Shown here: piece after piece, positions 9,036 through 16,658 of the stretch
Numbering within the stretch: position 1 is the first letter of the stretch
Layout: each line of letters opens with the position of its first letter
Assembly (NCBI GenBank): GCA_017303455.1
Contig: JAFLBM010000023.1
Location: 1 to 63,237 of the forward strand
Origin: Chitinophagales bacterium
Lineage (GTDB): Bacteria; Bacteroidota; Bacteroidia; Chitinophagales; Chitinophagaceae
DNA: 63,237 bases
Direction: 5' to 3'
Position numbers and translations under genes: made by a program
Notes under the pieces: generated by a model
The model's database searches: none
What the model was told of the DNA's origin: nothing
What the model saw: the letters and a program-made list of their open reading frames with translations, nothing else

Positions 9036-10202
9036 TTATTTAGCGGTGACAGTCTTCTTTGTAGCAGTCTTCCTGCCCGGCGTCTTCTTTGCTGCAGCTA
9101 TACTGACCATGCTTCTTCTCAAAGCATCCTTTATTATCTCGGCTATCACTTCGGTAAAACTTACCCCGGATGCTTTTAAAATAGCACCTATAGAGGTATA
9201 ATTTTCATCCTCGCTCAATCCACATTGGGCGTTAGCCTCCAGCATATATAATTTACCGGTAACGGCATCCTGCCGGATATCAATCCGGGTATATCCCTTT
9301 CCGCCGCAGGCTTTATAAGCATCCAGGCTTAGTTGCTTTAATGCAGGGATAAGCTCGGGTTCAGCCGGCCCGTATTCATAGAAGTTGCCGTTCTCCGGCA
9401 TCGGGGTTTCGTCTTCATAGATCTCCCACAGCCGGTCAAATGAGAGAAATTTTTCTGATTCAGGCAGTGATTCGTGAAAGATCCTTTTTACCGGTTCGTA
9501 CACGATACAGTTATCCATATCATCAGCTGATCCTGTTATAAATGTGGTGTATTCCGGGCCGGTGATAAATTGTTCGACGAAAAGACCATCTGCCAATAAA
9601 TTCCATCCGCGATAGCCCTTTTTAATTTCTTCAACTCTCGCCGTCAGCTCTTCTTCTGTATGCACTACATTTTTTACTGACACCCCCATACTGCCCCCCG
9701 AAACTGCCGGCTTAATGATGATGGGTGTTCCAACCCTTTTAGCAATTCCTTTTGTTGACCCCTTTTTATCAGTGATTACCCTCCAGTTAGCTGAGGATAC
9801 CCCAGCTTTATCAAACGCCTTCTTCATCGGGATCTTGGAAGTGGTAATAGTATAAAAATGAGCATCTGAGCCTGTATAGATCAGGCCGTATTTTTCAATT
9901 TCATGGATTACCGAAACACCGGGGGTGCCATTTACCTCATCTCCATCACAAAGGTTAAGGATTAAGGGTGTCTTCCCGTTTTTGCTTTCAGCAATAGAGC
10001 GGATGATCTCCTTATAGTTATTAATAGTAACTGGTTGCCATTTCCATTCTGCCTTCAGGTTGTCAAACACTTTCGTGTATTCGGCAATGCTTTGGGTAAA
10101 ATCGTAGTAATATTTGAGATTAGGGTCTTCAGATTCAAGATGCGGAGCCAGCACCCAAATAACATACGGCTTCAGTAACCGGGAGGCTTCAGGTATTTTC
10201 AT
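9036..10202 (-). CDS. D-Ala-D-Ala-ligase-like ATP-grasp protein with lysine-rich tail
   Basis: A 388-residue ATP-grasp enzyme. ILNLCDGDEVNGTPG matches the N-terminal subdomain of its fused neighbour, PIIIKPAVSGGSMGVSV is the ATP loop, LFVEQFITGPEYTTFI the following strand, and GYTRIDIRQD with YMLEANAQCGLS the metal-binding region. True Ddl enzymes end this region with N-x-x-P-G; the difference argues for another amidoligase substrate. The last 25 residues (AAAKKTPGRKTATKK and on) are Lys/Ala/Thr-rich, like histone H1 tails. It starts four bases after the SET gene stop, so it is surely co-transcribed, and is 64 bases before the ATP-grasp/SET fusion. Confidence 0.87.
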   Translation of the reverse strand: MKIPEASRLLKPYVIWVLAPHLESEDPNLKYYYDFTQSIAEYTKVFDNLKAEWKWQPVTINNYKEIIRSIAESKNGKTPLILNLCDGDEVNGTPGVSVIHEIEKYGLIYTGSDAHFYTITTSKIPMKKAFDKAGVSSANWRVITDKKGSTKGIAKRVGTPIIIKPAVSGGSMGVSVKNVVHTEEELTARVEEIKKGYRGWNLLADGLFVEQFITGPEYTTFITGSADDMDNCIVYEPVKRIFHESLPESEKFLSFDRLWEIYEDETPMPENGNFYEYGPAEPELIPALKQLSLDAYKACGGKGYTRIDIRQDAVTGKLYMLEANAQCGLSEDENYTSIGAILKASGVSFTEVIAEIIKDALRRSMVSIAAAKKTPGRKTATKKTVTAK

Positions 10203-10206
10203 ACAA

Positions 10207-10713
10207 TCAGGCTACTTTCCTGGCTGCCCGTTTTGCCAGTTGTTGTTGAATAAAATCGGTAAAGCGGTATTGCTTCGTTACATCTTCTGATAAATAAGAA
10301 GCTCCTCTTATATCACCCAGGCAATTAGAGCTGCCGCAATAGCAATTGAAGGATTGTGTCATTTTCCATTCGGTGGATGGATAGAAGAAAGTCATTTCAT
10401 CACCAGCCTTTAATTCTCTTAAAGCCACCAATTGCATCAGCGTGGTATCAAAGAAAACATTGGGATCGCAGCTATGATTGATGTATTGAAGAAACTCGGG
10501 TTGCAGGGTGATATGCTTACCAACATCTACCTGTACAGTCAGGTAGGTAGGCTCTGCAGCAATGGTCCCGGCCCAGAACTCAGCAATCACTTCGCCAGGC
10601 TGAAATGATTGAAGTGCAAATAATGCGTTTTGTTCGTTGGATACTTTTTGTCTCATTTCAGCAATGCCATGATTGCTGATAATGCGATAATCGGGGGTAG
10701 TAAGTATTGCCAT
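10207..10713 (-). CDS. Stand-alone SET-domain protein (putative lysine methyltransferase)
   Basis: A 168-residue protein that is almost all SET domain: FALQSFQPGEVIAEF, YINHSCDPNVFFD (the complete NHSCxPN motif that forms the pseudoknot and methyl-donor site), RELKAGDEMTFFYPSTEW, and a post-SET cluster NCYCGSSNCLGDI. The GxG strand at the N-terminus is weak. SET enzymes methylate lysine side chains; in bacteria few targets are known. It leads the cluster with the two ATP-grasp genes. A separate promoter is plausible in the 129-base gap upstream, where TAAACTT and AAGTTTA form a short inverted repeat. Lysine methylation is family inference. Confidence 0.87.
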   Translation of the reverse strand: MAILTTPDYRIISNHGIAEMRQKVSNEQNALFALQSFQPGEVIAEFWAGTIAAEPTYLTVQVDVGKHITLQPEFLQYINHSCDPNVFFDTTLMQLVALRELKAGDEMTFFYPSTEWKMTQSFNCYCGSSNCLGDIRGASYLSEDVTKQYRFTDFIQQQLAKRAARKVA

Positions 10714-10842
10714 GATTTATTCGTTAATGAAAGATATATATAAACTTTTATGTAACAAGTTTATTGAACGTAAATGTGAATAATTAACGATGATGGCTTA
10801 ATAACATTTATCGTCATTCAATCATAAGTAAGAACCTATTCA

Positions 10843-13356
10843 TTAACCTTCCCGCAGTTTTTGGTATTCCTGCCATGCCAGCATCCACCTTATTTCTCCA
10901 AAACTTACTTCATCACCAAACTGTTCTTTTATTGCTGTAATGGATGTACCGGTAAAGTCTTTAATAAGTGGTTCCATCAGTGTAATCTTTTCCTGTGGTA
11001 ATAACTCTTCAATCCTTATTTCCCCCTGTGCTACATAAAATGCAAGATGACCTTCGATTGTCTGCGGGGTAAGGTTTCTCAGCTTCGCTATTTCAGCAAT
11101 GGGGTTTCCCTCCCGGAATAAATGATAGGTTTCTTCTTTCGTATTAGTCTTTTTCTCTTTCTTTTCCTTCTTTACTTTTTTTACAGCTCTTTCATCAATC
11201 CGTGAGTCCAGCCCATGCTCTTCACAATAAGCTACTATGATATCCAGGAAATCGGGTCCGTAGGATTTGATCTTGGCCGCACCAAAGCCGGTGATCTGTT
11301 CTAATTCTTTTGCTGTCTGGGGCAGGTAGGTACACATTTCCACCAGCGTCTGGGAGCCGGCCACCATATATATAGGAGACCCTTTTCGTTCACAGATCGC
11401 ATCTCTTTTCTTTCTCAATTGCTGGTAAAGAATGGGGTTGGGAATATCTGTTACCTGTTGATGGGATGCGTCGGCATAGGCATTTATCGAAATAGCGGGA
11501 GCTATAAAGCTCTTCTTTCTTGTATGATAGGCTTCTATACCCGAAATGCCGCCCTCTTCCAGTATATGTTTCTTTGCCGCCAGCTGTATAATGATCTCTT
11601 TCAGCAGGTCATTATATTCTTTGGCATGAAGACGACTATCGGTCACTGCTGGTGATCCCTGCACTTTACCGATCAAAGATGCCGTTTCTTTATAAAAATG
11701 TTCGGCTGCTGCTTTGATCCTTTCCTGCAACCTGGCCTCCTCATTCAGGGTAAATAACTGTTGCAGTTGTTGCTGAAACCGTTCGGCCACTTCTTGCTGG
11801 GAAATAAGTTGACCATTTATCGTTTCTAGCCACGACCACACTTCCGGATTGAAAGAGGATCCATGTTCTGTTATATAACTCATCAGTTCTTTGCAATTGG
11901 CAACCACATTCCTGAAATCAAACAGGGAGAGCAGTATCTTTTGCCAGTACTGCTTTTGAGCGGCAATCAATTCCTCTTCCAGCTTACTGACAGAAGCTGC
12001 TGTTCTTGAAAAGTTGACGATCCGCTGATCGGTCCGTAAGCTATCAGTATTGATCCGGCTTTGTAAAACCATTCCTTCCAAACTGGTGCAGCGGCTCAGC
12101 GCCACATATACTTGCCCGGCGGCAAAAGATTTACCGGCATCAATGATAGCTTTTTCAAAAGTTAACCCCTGGCTTTTATGAATGGTGATGGCCCAGGCCA
12201 GCCGCATCGGGTATTGGGAAAAAGCCCCCAATAGTTTTTCTTCTAACTGGCGGGTAGTTTTATTCAGGTCGTAGCGGATATTCTCCCATTTATCTTTTTT
12301 TACTTCAATCTCGTTGGGCTCATCAGCACATTGTACAATGATCTTCTCTTCTTCCAGTTTGGTAACCGTACCAATTTTCCCATTAAAGTACCGCTTGCTT
12401 TTATCCAGGTCGTTTTTAATGAACATGACCTGTGCGCCAACCTTGAGTTGCAACAGCTCATCCGCCGGGTAGGCATTCGCCGGGAAGTCATCATCTATGT
12501 CGGCTTTAAAGGAATATAGTTTCCCGGTTAATCCTTGTAGCTTTTCTGCATTGGTCTGCCGGGCTATTTCATTATGAGTGGTTAGAATAATAAATCCGTC
12601 CTCCTTTGTTCTTCTGAAGGCCGGATTAAACCGGCTTTCCAGTATTTTCATTCCTTCCTCATCCAGGTTATTATTACGTACCTGGTTCAGCAAGCGGATG
12701 AAGCGTTCTTCACTCTGCCGGTAGATCTTATCAAACTCAATATAGACAGGCTGCTCCTGCTTAATCACAAGGCTGTCGAAAAAATAGGGGCCATTATAAT
12801 ATTCAGCCAACAGGTTCCATTCCTGCTCTTTGATAACGGGTGGCAACTGGAACATATCCCCGATGAACAATACCTGTACACCGCCGAAGGGTTCCTGGTA
12901 GCGGTTTCTTACATGGCGCAACACTGTATCCACTGCATCCAGGGTATCACAACGGACCATACTGATCTCATCAATGATAAGCAGCTCCAGTTCCTGTAAT
13001 ACTTTCTTTTTATCGCTATTCATTCGCAAGCGGCTGATGAGGCTGTGCCGGTTGACGGTTTCCTCGTTTTTAGAAAATCCTTTTGCTTCTGGTATAAACG
13101 GGGAAATTGGCAGTTGAAATAAGGAATGGATCGTAACACCTCCGGCATTGATAGCGGCCACACCGGTTGGGGCCACCACGGCCATTTGCTTAGGGCAGTT
13201 CTCCCGGATGTATTTCAGAAACGTTGTTTTACCTGTACCGGCCTTACCGGTCAGGAAGATATTCCGGGAACTCTGGTTCACCAGTTGCACAGCAATGCCG
13301 AACATTTTATTGGATATATCGGGAGAGAAGGGTGCCACAGTTAAGTTTTTTGCCAC
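10843..13356 (-). CDS. Pif1-type DNA helicase with HRDC and C-terminal helix-turn-helix domains
   Basis: An 837-residue superfamily 1B helicase. Walker A is GKAGTGKTT at about residues 37-45, followed by VVAPTGVAAINAGGVTIHS and the Walker B LLIIDEISMV; GDMFQLPPV and AWAITIHKSQGLTF with YVALSRC are later helicase motifs. From about residue 630 an HRDC domain follows (LRKKRDAICERKGSPIYMV to ITGFGAAKIKSYG), then a Lys-rich linker and a helix-turn-helix domain of the type found at RecQ C-termini. This architecture is common in Bacteroidota. It probably unwinds DNA or DNA-RNA hybrids at stalled forks or G-quadruplexes. It ends 129 bases before the SET gene. Confidence 0.9.
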   Translation of the reverse strand: MAKNLTVAPFSPDISNKMFGIAVQLVNQSSRNIFLTGKAGTGKTTFLKYIRENCPKQMAVVAPTGVAAINAGGVTIHSLFQLPISPFIPEAKGFSKNEETVNRHSLISRLRMNSDKKKVLQELELLIIDEISMVRCDTLDAVDTVLRHVRNRYQEPFGGVQVLFIGDMFQLPPVIKEQEWNLLAEYYNGPYFFDSLVIKQEQPVYIEFDKIYRQSEERFIRLLNQVRNNNLDEEGMKILESRFNPAFRRTKEDGFIILTTHNEIARQTNAEKLQGLTGKLYSFKADIDDDFPANAYPADELLQLKVGAQVMFIKNDLDKSKRYFNGKIGTVTKLEEEKIIVQCADEPNEIEVKKDKWENIRYDLNKTTRQLEEKLLGAFSQYPMRLAWAITIHKSQGLTFEKAIIDAGKSFAAGQVYVALSRCTSLEGMVLQSRINTDSLRTDQRIVNFSRTAASVSKLEEELIAAQKQYWQKILLSLFDFRNVVANCKELMSYITEHGSSFNPEVWSWLETINGQLISQQEVAERFQQQLQQLFTLNEEARLQERIKAAAEHFYKETASLIGKVQGSPAVTDSRLHAKEYNDLLKEIIIQLAAKKHILEEGGISGIEAYHTRKKSFIAPAISINAYADASHQQVTDIPNPILYQQLRKKRDAICERKGSPIYMVAGSQTLVEMCTYLPQTAKELEQITGFGAAKIKSYGPDFLDIIVAYCEEHGLDSRIDERAVKKVKKEKKEKKTNTKEETYHLFREGNPIAEIAKLRNLTPQTIEGHLAFYVAQGEIRIEELLPQEKITLMEPLIKDFTGTSITAIKEQFGDEVSFGEIRWMLAWQEYQKLREG

Positions 13357-13383
13357 GAATTACACAAATACCACGAATAAAAT
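13352..13383. repeat. Inverted repeat copy flanking the GxxExxY gene, 3' side
   Basis: GCCACGAATTACACAAAT followed by ACCACGAAT is built of units of about nine bases with CACGAAT cores. It mirrors, in inverted orientation, the array at 13796-13855 on the other side of the gene. It lies at the very start region of the helicase gene. Confidence 0.6.
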
Positions 13384-13396
13384 ACAATTGACCAAA

Positions 13397-13771
13397 TCAG
13401 AAAATAACTCTTTTGTATTCCAATCTTCTTTTTCCGAAATTAATAATTAACCCAACCCGGTTGCCCGAAGCTTTGAGATAGTTTAGCGTTTGTGCAATTG
13501 CTTCTTCAGAAATCCCTTCTGGGTTGGCCTTCACTTCAATAATAATTTTATTGAACAAGAAGTAATCGGCATAAAAGGTTCGTTTTAGCCGAACACCTTT
13601 ATAAAGAATCGGAAATGGGTTTTCCCTGGAATACGTCATTTGTCTTTCCCTGAATTCAATTTCCATAGCATCTTTATATACAACTTCCAGAAAACCATAC
13701 CCAAGATTATTGTAGACATCCATACATGTGCCTGCAATTGCATAAACTTCCTCTTTGTATAGAATGGTCAT
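13397..13771 (-). CDS. GxxExxY family protein
   Basis: A 124-residue protein with the family-naming motif in NLGYGFLEVVYKDAMEIEF (G-F-L-E-V-V-Y), then YFLFNKIIIEVKA and QTLNYLKASGNRVGLIINFG near the end. The central D-Y-F and E-V-K pattern resembles a PD-(D/E)XK nuclease core, which is inference. Starting at the Met of MTILYKEEV removes a low-complexity stretch translated from the repeat array. These genes are scattered singly in Bacteroidota genomes, often with CACGAAT-type repeats around them, as here. Biological role is unknown. Confidence 0.85.
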   Translation of the reverse strand: MTILYKEEVYAIAGTCMDVYNNLGYGFLEVVYKDAMEIEFRERQMTYSRENPFPILYKGVRLKRTFYADYFLFNKIIIEVKANPEGISEEAIAQTLNYLKASGNRVGLIINFGKRRLEYKRVIF

Positions 13772-13795
13772 GCTTGAATACTTAAGGGGTTTAAG

Positions 13796-13855
13796 AAAAA
13801 ATGGCACGAATATCAAACCGAAATCCTTCGTGATATTCGTGCCATTCGTGGCCAC
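13796..13855. repeat. CACGAAT-type repeat array and hairpin between ssb and the GxxExxY gene
   Basis: ATGGCACGAATATCA (13801-13815) and TGATATTCGTGCCAT (13831-13845) are perfect 15-bp inverted repeats around a 15-base loop. Read on the minus strand, the right half continues as GGCCACGAAT, matching the array on the far side of the gene in inverted orientation. It starts just after the ssb stop codon and may end that transcript. Confidence 0.75.
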
Positions 13856-13858
13856 TTT

Positions 13859-14206
13859 TTATGCTTCTGTGGCTTTTACACCGAGCATCAGCAATTCACT
13901 CACCTGCACTTCGGTGATGTATTTTTTGTTGCCGTCTTTGTCATTATAGCTGCGGCTGATCAGCTTGCCTTCAATGGCGACTTCCTTTCCCTTGGTCAGG
14001 TATTTTTCAACGATCTCGGCTACTTTACCCCAGGCTACCAGGCTATGCCACTGTGTTTCGGTTACTTTCTCGCCTTTGGCGTTGCGATAGCTTTCACTCG
14101 TGGCGACGGAAAAACGGGCCATCTTCTTTCCACTTTCTAAGGTTTTTACTTCAGGTGCATTACCCAGGTTGCCGATCAGTTGTACTTTGTTTTTTAAAGC
14201 GTACAT
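13859..14206 (-). CDS. ssb: Single-stranded DNA-binding protein (short form)
   Basis: A 115-residue OB-fold protein: NKVQLIGNLGNAPEVKTL, KMARFSVATSESYRN, ETQWHSLVAWGKVAEIVEKYLTKGKEVAIEGKL, and a YITEVQVSELLML end. It has only the DNA-binding domain; the flexible tail and acidic DDDIPF-like tip that recruits repair proteins are missing, so it is either a secondary SSB or a lineage-specific short one. It is followed by the repeat hairpin and the GxxExxY gene on the same strand. Upstream lies a 215-base divergent intergenic region with an AAACGT/ACGTTT inverted repeat near 14358. Confidence 0.92.
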   Translation of the reverse strand: MYALKNKVQLIGNLGNAPEVKTLESGKKMARFSVATSESYRNAKGEKVTETQWHSLVAWGKVAEIVEKYLTKGKEVAIEGKLISRSYNDKDGNKKYITEVQVSELLMLGVKATEA

Positions 14207-14421
14207 AGTTTTAAAATTTGTGCTCCCGGTTATTTTTTGACGGAAGCGGTTTTGAATTTTGTTATCTCAGTCAGCCGGTGACGTCATTGCCGATTGACAA
14301 CACAAAGATGATAGTGCCGGAAAGCGATAGCCGGTTTTTACCCGTTTACTCCCGAAGCTAAACGTGTAAAAACGTTTGCACACGGATAAAAAGCCTATCT
14401 TAATTCCCTGAAACCTTTGCT

Positions 14422-14799
14422 ATGACTGCATCTGAAACAAAAAACTGCCTTGCCTGCGGACGAACCCTGAAAGGCCGTGTTGACAAGAAATTCTGCGACG
14501 ATAACTGCCGGAATAATTACAATAACCAGCAAAAAGCCAAGGGAAGTCACAGTACTTACGTCCGGAATATTAATAATACCCTGCTCAAGAATCGGAAAAT
14601 ATTAGAGAGCATATTGCCCGAAGGAGAAGAAACCGCCAAGGCGAATAAAGACAAACTGCAGCGCCAGGGATTTCAATTCAAATACCTTACGCACCTGTAT
14701 ACCACCAAAACCGGCAAGACCTATTTCTATTGTTATGACTATGGCTACCTGCCTTTAGAAAATGATTGGTACCTGGTAGTGCGTCGTAAAGAAGAATAA
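14422..14799 (+). CDS. Small zinc-ribbon protein, function unknown
   Basis: A 125-residue protein. The N-terminus has a four-cysteine treble-clef-like frame, NCLACGRTLKGRVDKKFCDDNC (Cys pairs spaced 2 and 3), then a coil-forming segment with many Asn and Lys, then an aromatic C-terminal part with YFYCYDYGYLPL. The first part resembles the zinc clip of small DNA- or RNA-binding proteins. It lies 22 bases before psuK, but that gene has its own -7 element. I do not recognise a characterised family. Confidence 0.75.
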   Translation: MTASETKNCLACGRTLKGRVDKKFCDDNCRNNYNNQQKAKGSHSTYVRNINNTLLKNRKILESILPEGEETAKANKDKLQRQGFQFKYLTHLYTTKTGKTYFYCYDYGYLPLENDWYLVVRRKEE

Positions 14800-14809
14800 T
14801 TATTGCCAT

Positions 14810-14817
14810 TACATTTG
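14810..14817 (+). promoter_or_regulatory. Probable -7 element of psuK
   Basis: TACATTTG fits TAnnTTTG and ends four bases before the psuK ATG at 14822. If transcription starts about seven bases downstream, as is usual, the message would be leaderless. Confidence 0.5.
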
Positions 14818-14821
14818 CAGC

Positions 14822-15748
14822 ATGCCAAACCCTGTTATCTGTATCGGCGCATCCTTAGTAGATGAGCTGTTCCATGCCAGCAGCGAGATGTTGCTGGCCA
14901 CCACCAATGATGCCGTGGTCACCAAAACCGCCGGAGGCGTCAGCCGCAATATTGCTCACCAGCTGGCCTTGCTCGGTGTACCCGTTCAGCTGATCAGTGT
15001 ATTTGGGAACGACAGTGACGGTGACTGGTTAAAGAGAGTGTGTAGTGATGCAGGCGTTAAATTGGATGCCTCCATCACCCGTAAGGGACTTTCCGGTAAG
15101 TACACAGGTATTCTGAATGTTGATGGTTCTTTGTTCTCTGCCTTCCTGACCAATGCAGCTAACCAGCTCATCACTCCTGAACATTTGGAACAACATAAAG
15201 AATTACTCAAGACTGCTTCCTTCTTACTTGCCGATGCCAATATCAGCGTAGACACCGCTGAATGGTTATTAGCCTTTAGTGCCGAAACGAAGATCCCCTT
15301 TATCCTGGAGCCCGTTTCAGTGCCCCCGGCCAAAAAATACAAAGGGGTAAATTTAACCGGCCTGTACATGATCACACCCAATGAAGATGAGCTGCCGGTA
15401 CTTTGTTCGGAAAAATCATTCCTTACACAGTTGCAGGTGGAAGAATTATTAGAGAAAGGAGTACAAAATATCTGGCTACATAATGGCAAACATGGTTCTG
15501 CCTTATATAACAAAGAGAAAGCGATCACCCTGCATGCGCCGGATATTGAAGTGGTGGACTGCACAGGTGCGGGTGATGGTTCGCTGTCCGGCTATTTACT
15601 GGCCAAACATCTGGGTAAAGACGATCTCGGTTGTCTGAAGCTGGCGCATACTTTATCTGCAGAGATCTTACAGGTGAACGGCGCTATCGCCACCCATCTT
15701 GATCAGCAAAAATTATTGAGTCTTGTTCCCAAATACTATCCTGATTAA
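14822..15748 (+). CDS. psuK: PfkB-family kinase, probable pseudouridine kinase
   Basis: A 308-residue ribokinase-fold protein. GGVSRNIAHQLALLG near the N-terminus and VVDCTGAGDGSLSGYLLA near the C-terminus are the two PfkB signatures; the second holds the catalytic Asp in GAGD. The stop overlaps the start of psuG by one base (TAATG), so the pair is translationally coupled. In the known pathway PsuK phosphorylates pseudouridine and PsuG splits the phosphate into uracil and ribose 5-phosphate. Substrate assignment rests on this neighbour. Confidence 0.88.
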   Translation: MPNPVICIGASLVDELFHASSEMLLATTNDAVVTKTAGGVSRNIAHQLALLGVPVQLISVFGNDSDGDWLKRVCSDAGVKLDASITRKGLSGKYTGILNVDGSLFSAFLTNAANQLITPEHLEQHKELLKTASFLLADANISVDTAEWLLAFSAETKIPFILEPVSVPPAKKYKGVNLTGLYMITPNEDELPVLCSEKSFLTQLQVEELLEKGVQNIWLHNGKHGSALYNKEKAITLHAPDIEVVDCTGAGDGSLSGYLLAKHLGKDDLGCLKLAHTLSAEILQVNGAIATHLDQQKLLSLVPKYYPD

Positions 15749-16656
15749 TGCATCAATTCCTCACCATACATCCTAAAATACAAGAAGCATTACAGGTAGG
15801 AAAAGCTGTTGTTGCCCTGGAATCAACCATCATTTCTCACGGTATGCCTTATCCCAAAAACGTCGAAACGGCCCTGGCGGTGGAAGAAGTAGTAAGAGCT
15901 AACGGGGCTGTTCCGGCTACAATTGCCATCTTTAACGGGCAATGCCATGTGGGTTTAAGCAAAGAAGAGTTGGAATATTTCGGTAAAGCAAATCGTGTAT
16001 GGAAAGTGAGCCTGCGGGATATGCCCTATGTGATCAGCCAGCAGTTATATGGTGCCACCACTGTTGCAGCCACGATGCGAATCGCTGCGATGGCGGGTAT
16101 TAAAATTTTTGTTACCGGTGGCATCGGTGGTGTACACCGAGGTGCAGAAAATAGTATGGATATATCGGCCGACCTTACGGAGATGGCACAAACCTCAGTC
16201 GCTGTTGTATCTGCCGGTGTAAAATCAATTCTAGATATCGGGTTAACATTAGAATACCTGGAAACAAAAGGAATTCCCGTTGTTACATATGGACAAGATG
16301 AGTTTCCGAGTTTTTATTCCCGTAAAAGTGGTTTCAGGTCACCGCTCACCTTGAATACTCCGAAAGAGATCGCCCAGCTTTTATCCACCAAATGGCAATT
16401 GGGCCTGGAAGGATCGGTGCTGATCGCTAACCCGGTTCCGGCAGAACAGGAAATTGCAGCAGATGAAATGGAAGTCCATATACAGCAGGCCTTGGATGCA
16501 GCCGCAGCACAAAAAATAACGGGCAAAGAAGTAACACCCTTCTTATTAAAATACATTGCTGATCATACCAACGGTGAAAGCCTGGAAGCCAATATTGCTT
16601 TGATCAAACACAATGCGAAAGTGGGGGCGGAGATTGCGGTTGTGTATGCAGGATAA
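15748..16656 (+). CDS. psuG: Pseudouridine-5'-phosphate glycosidase
   Basis: A 302-residue protein of normal length with the family's conserved stretches: VVALESTIISHGMPYPKN, ATIAIFNGQCHVGL, ATTVAATMRIAAMAGIKIFVTGGIGGVHRGAE, DISADLTEM and VVSAGVKSILDI. The conserved Lys in the S-A-G-V-K stretch is thought to form the Schiff base with the sugar. The gene is coupled to psuK. Its end is two bases from the convergent GH3 gene with no obvious terminator between. Confidence 0.95.
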   Translation: MHQFLTIHPKIQEALQVGKAVVALESTIISHGMPYPKNVETALAVEEVVRANGAVPATIAIFNGQCHVGLSKEELEYFGKANRVWKVSLRDMPYVISQQLYGATTVAATMRIAAMAGIKIFVTGGIGGVHRGAENSMDISADLTEMAQTSVAVVSAGVKSILDIGLTLEYLETKGIPVVTYGQDEFPSFYSRKSGFRSPLTLNTPKEIAQLLSTKWQLGLEGSVLIANPVPAEQEIAADEMEVHIQQALDAAAAQKITGKEVTPFLLKYIADHTNGESLEANIALIKHNAKVGAEIAVVYAG

Positions 16657-16658
16657 TA

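Noticed and set aside
14986..15564. 192-codon minus-strand frame over psuK
   Set aside because: Antisense shadow; psuK has a complete PfkB fold and a coupled psuG.
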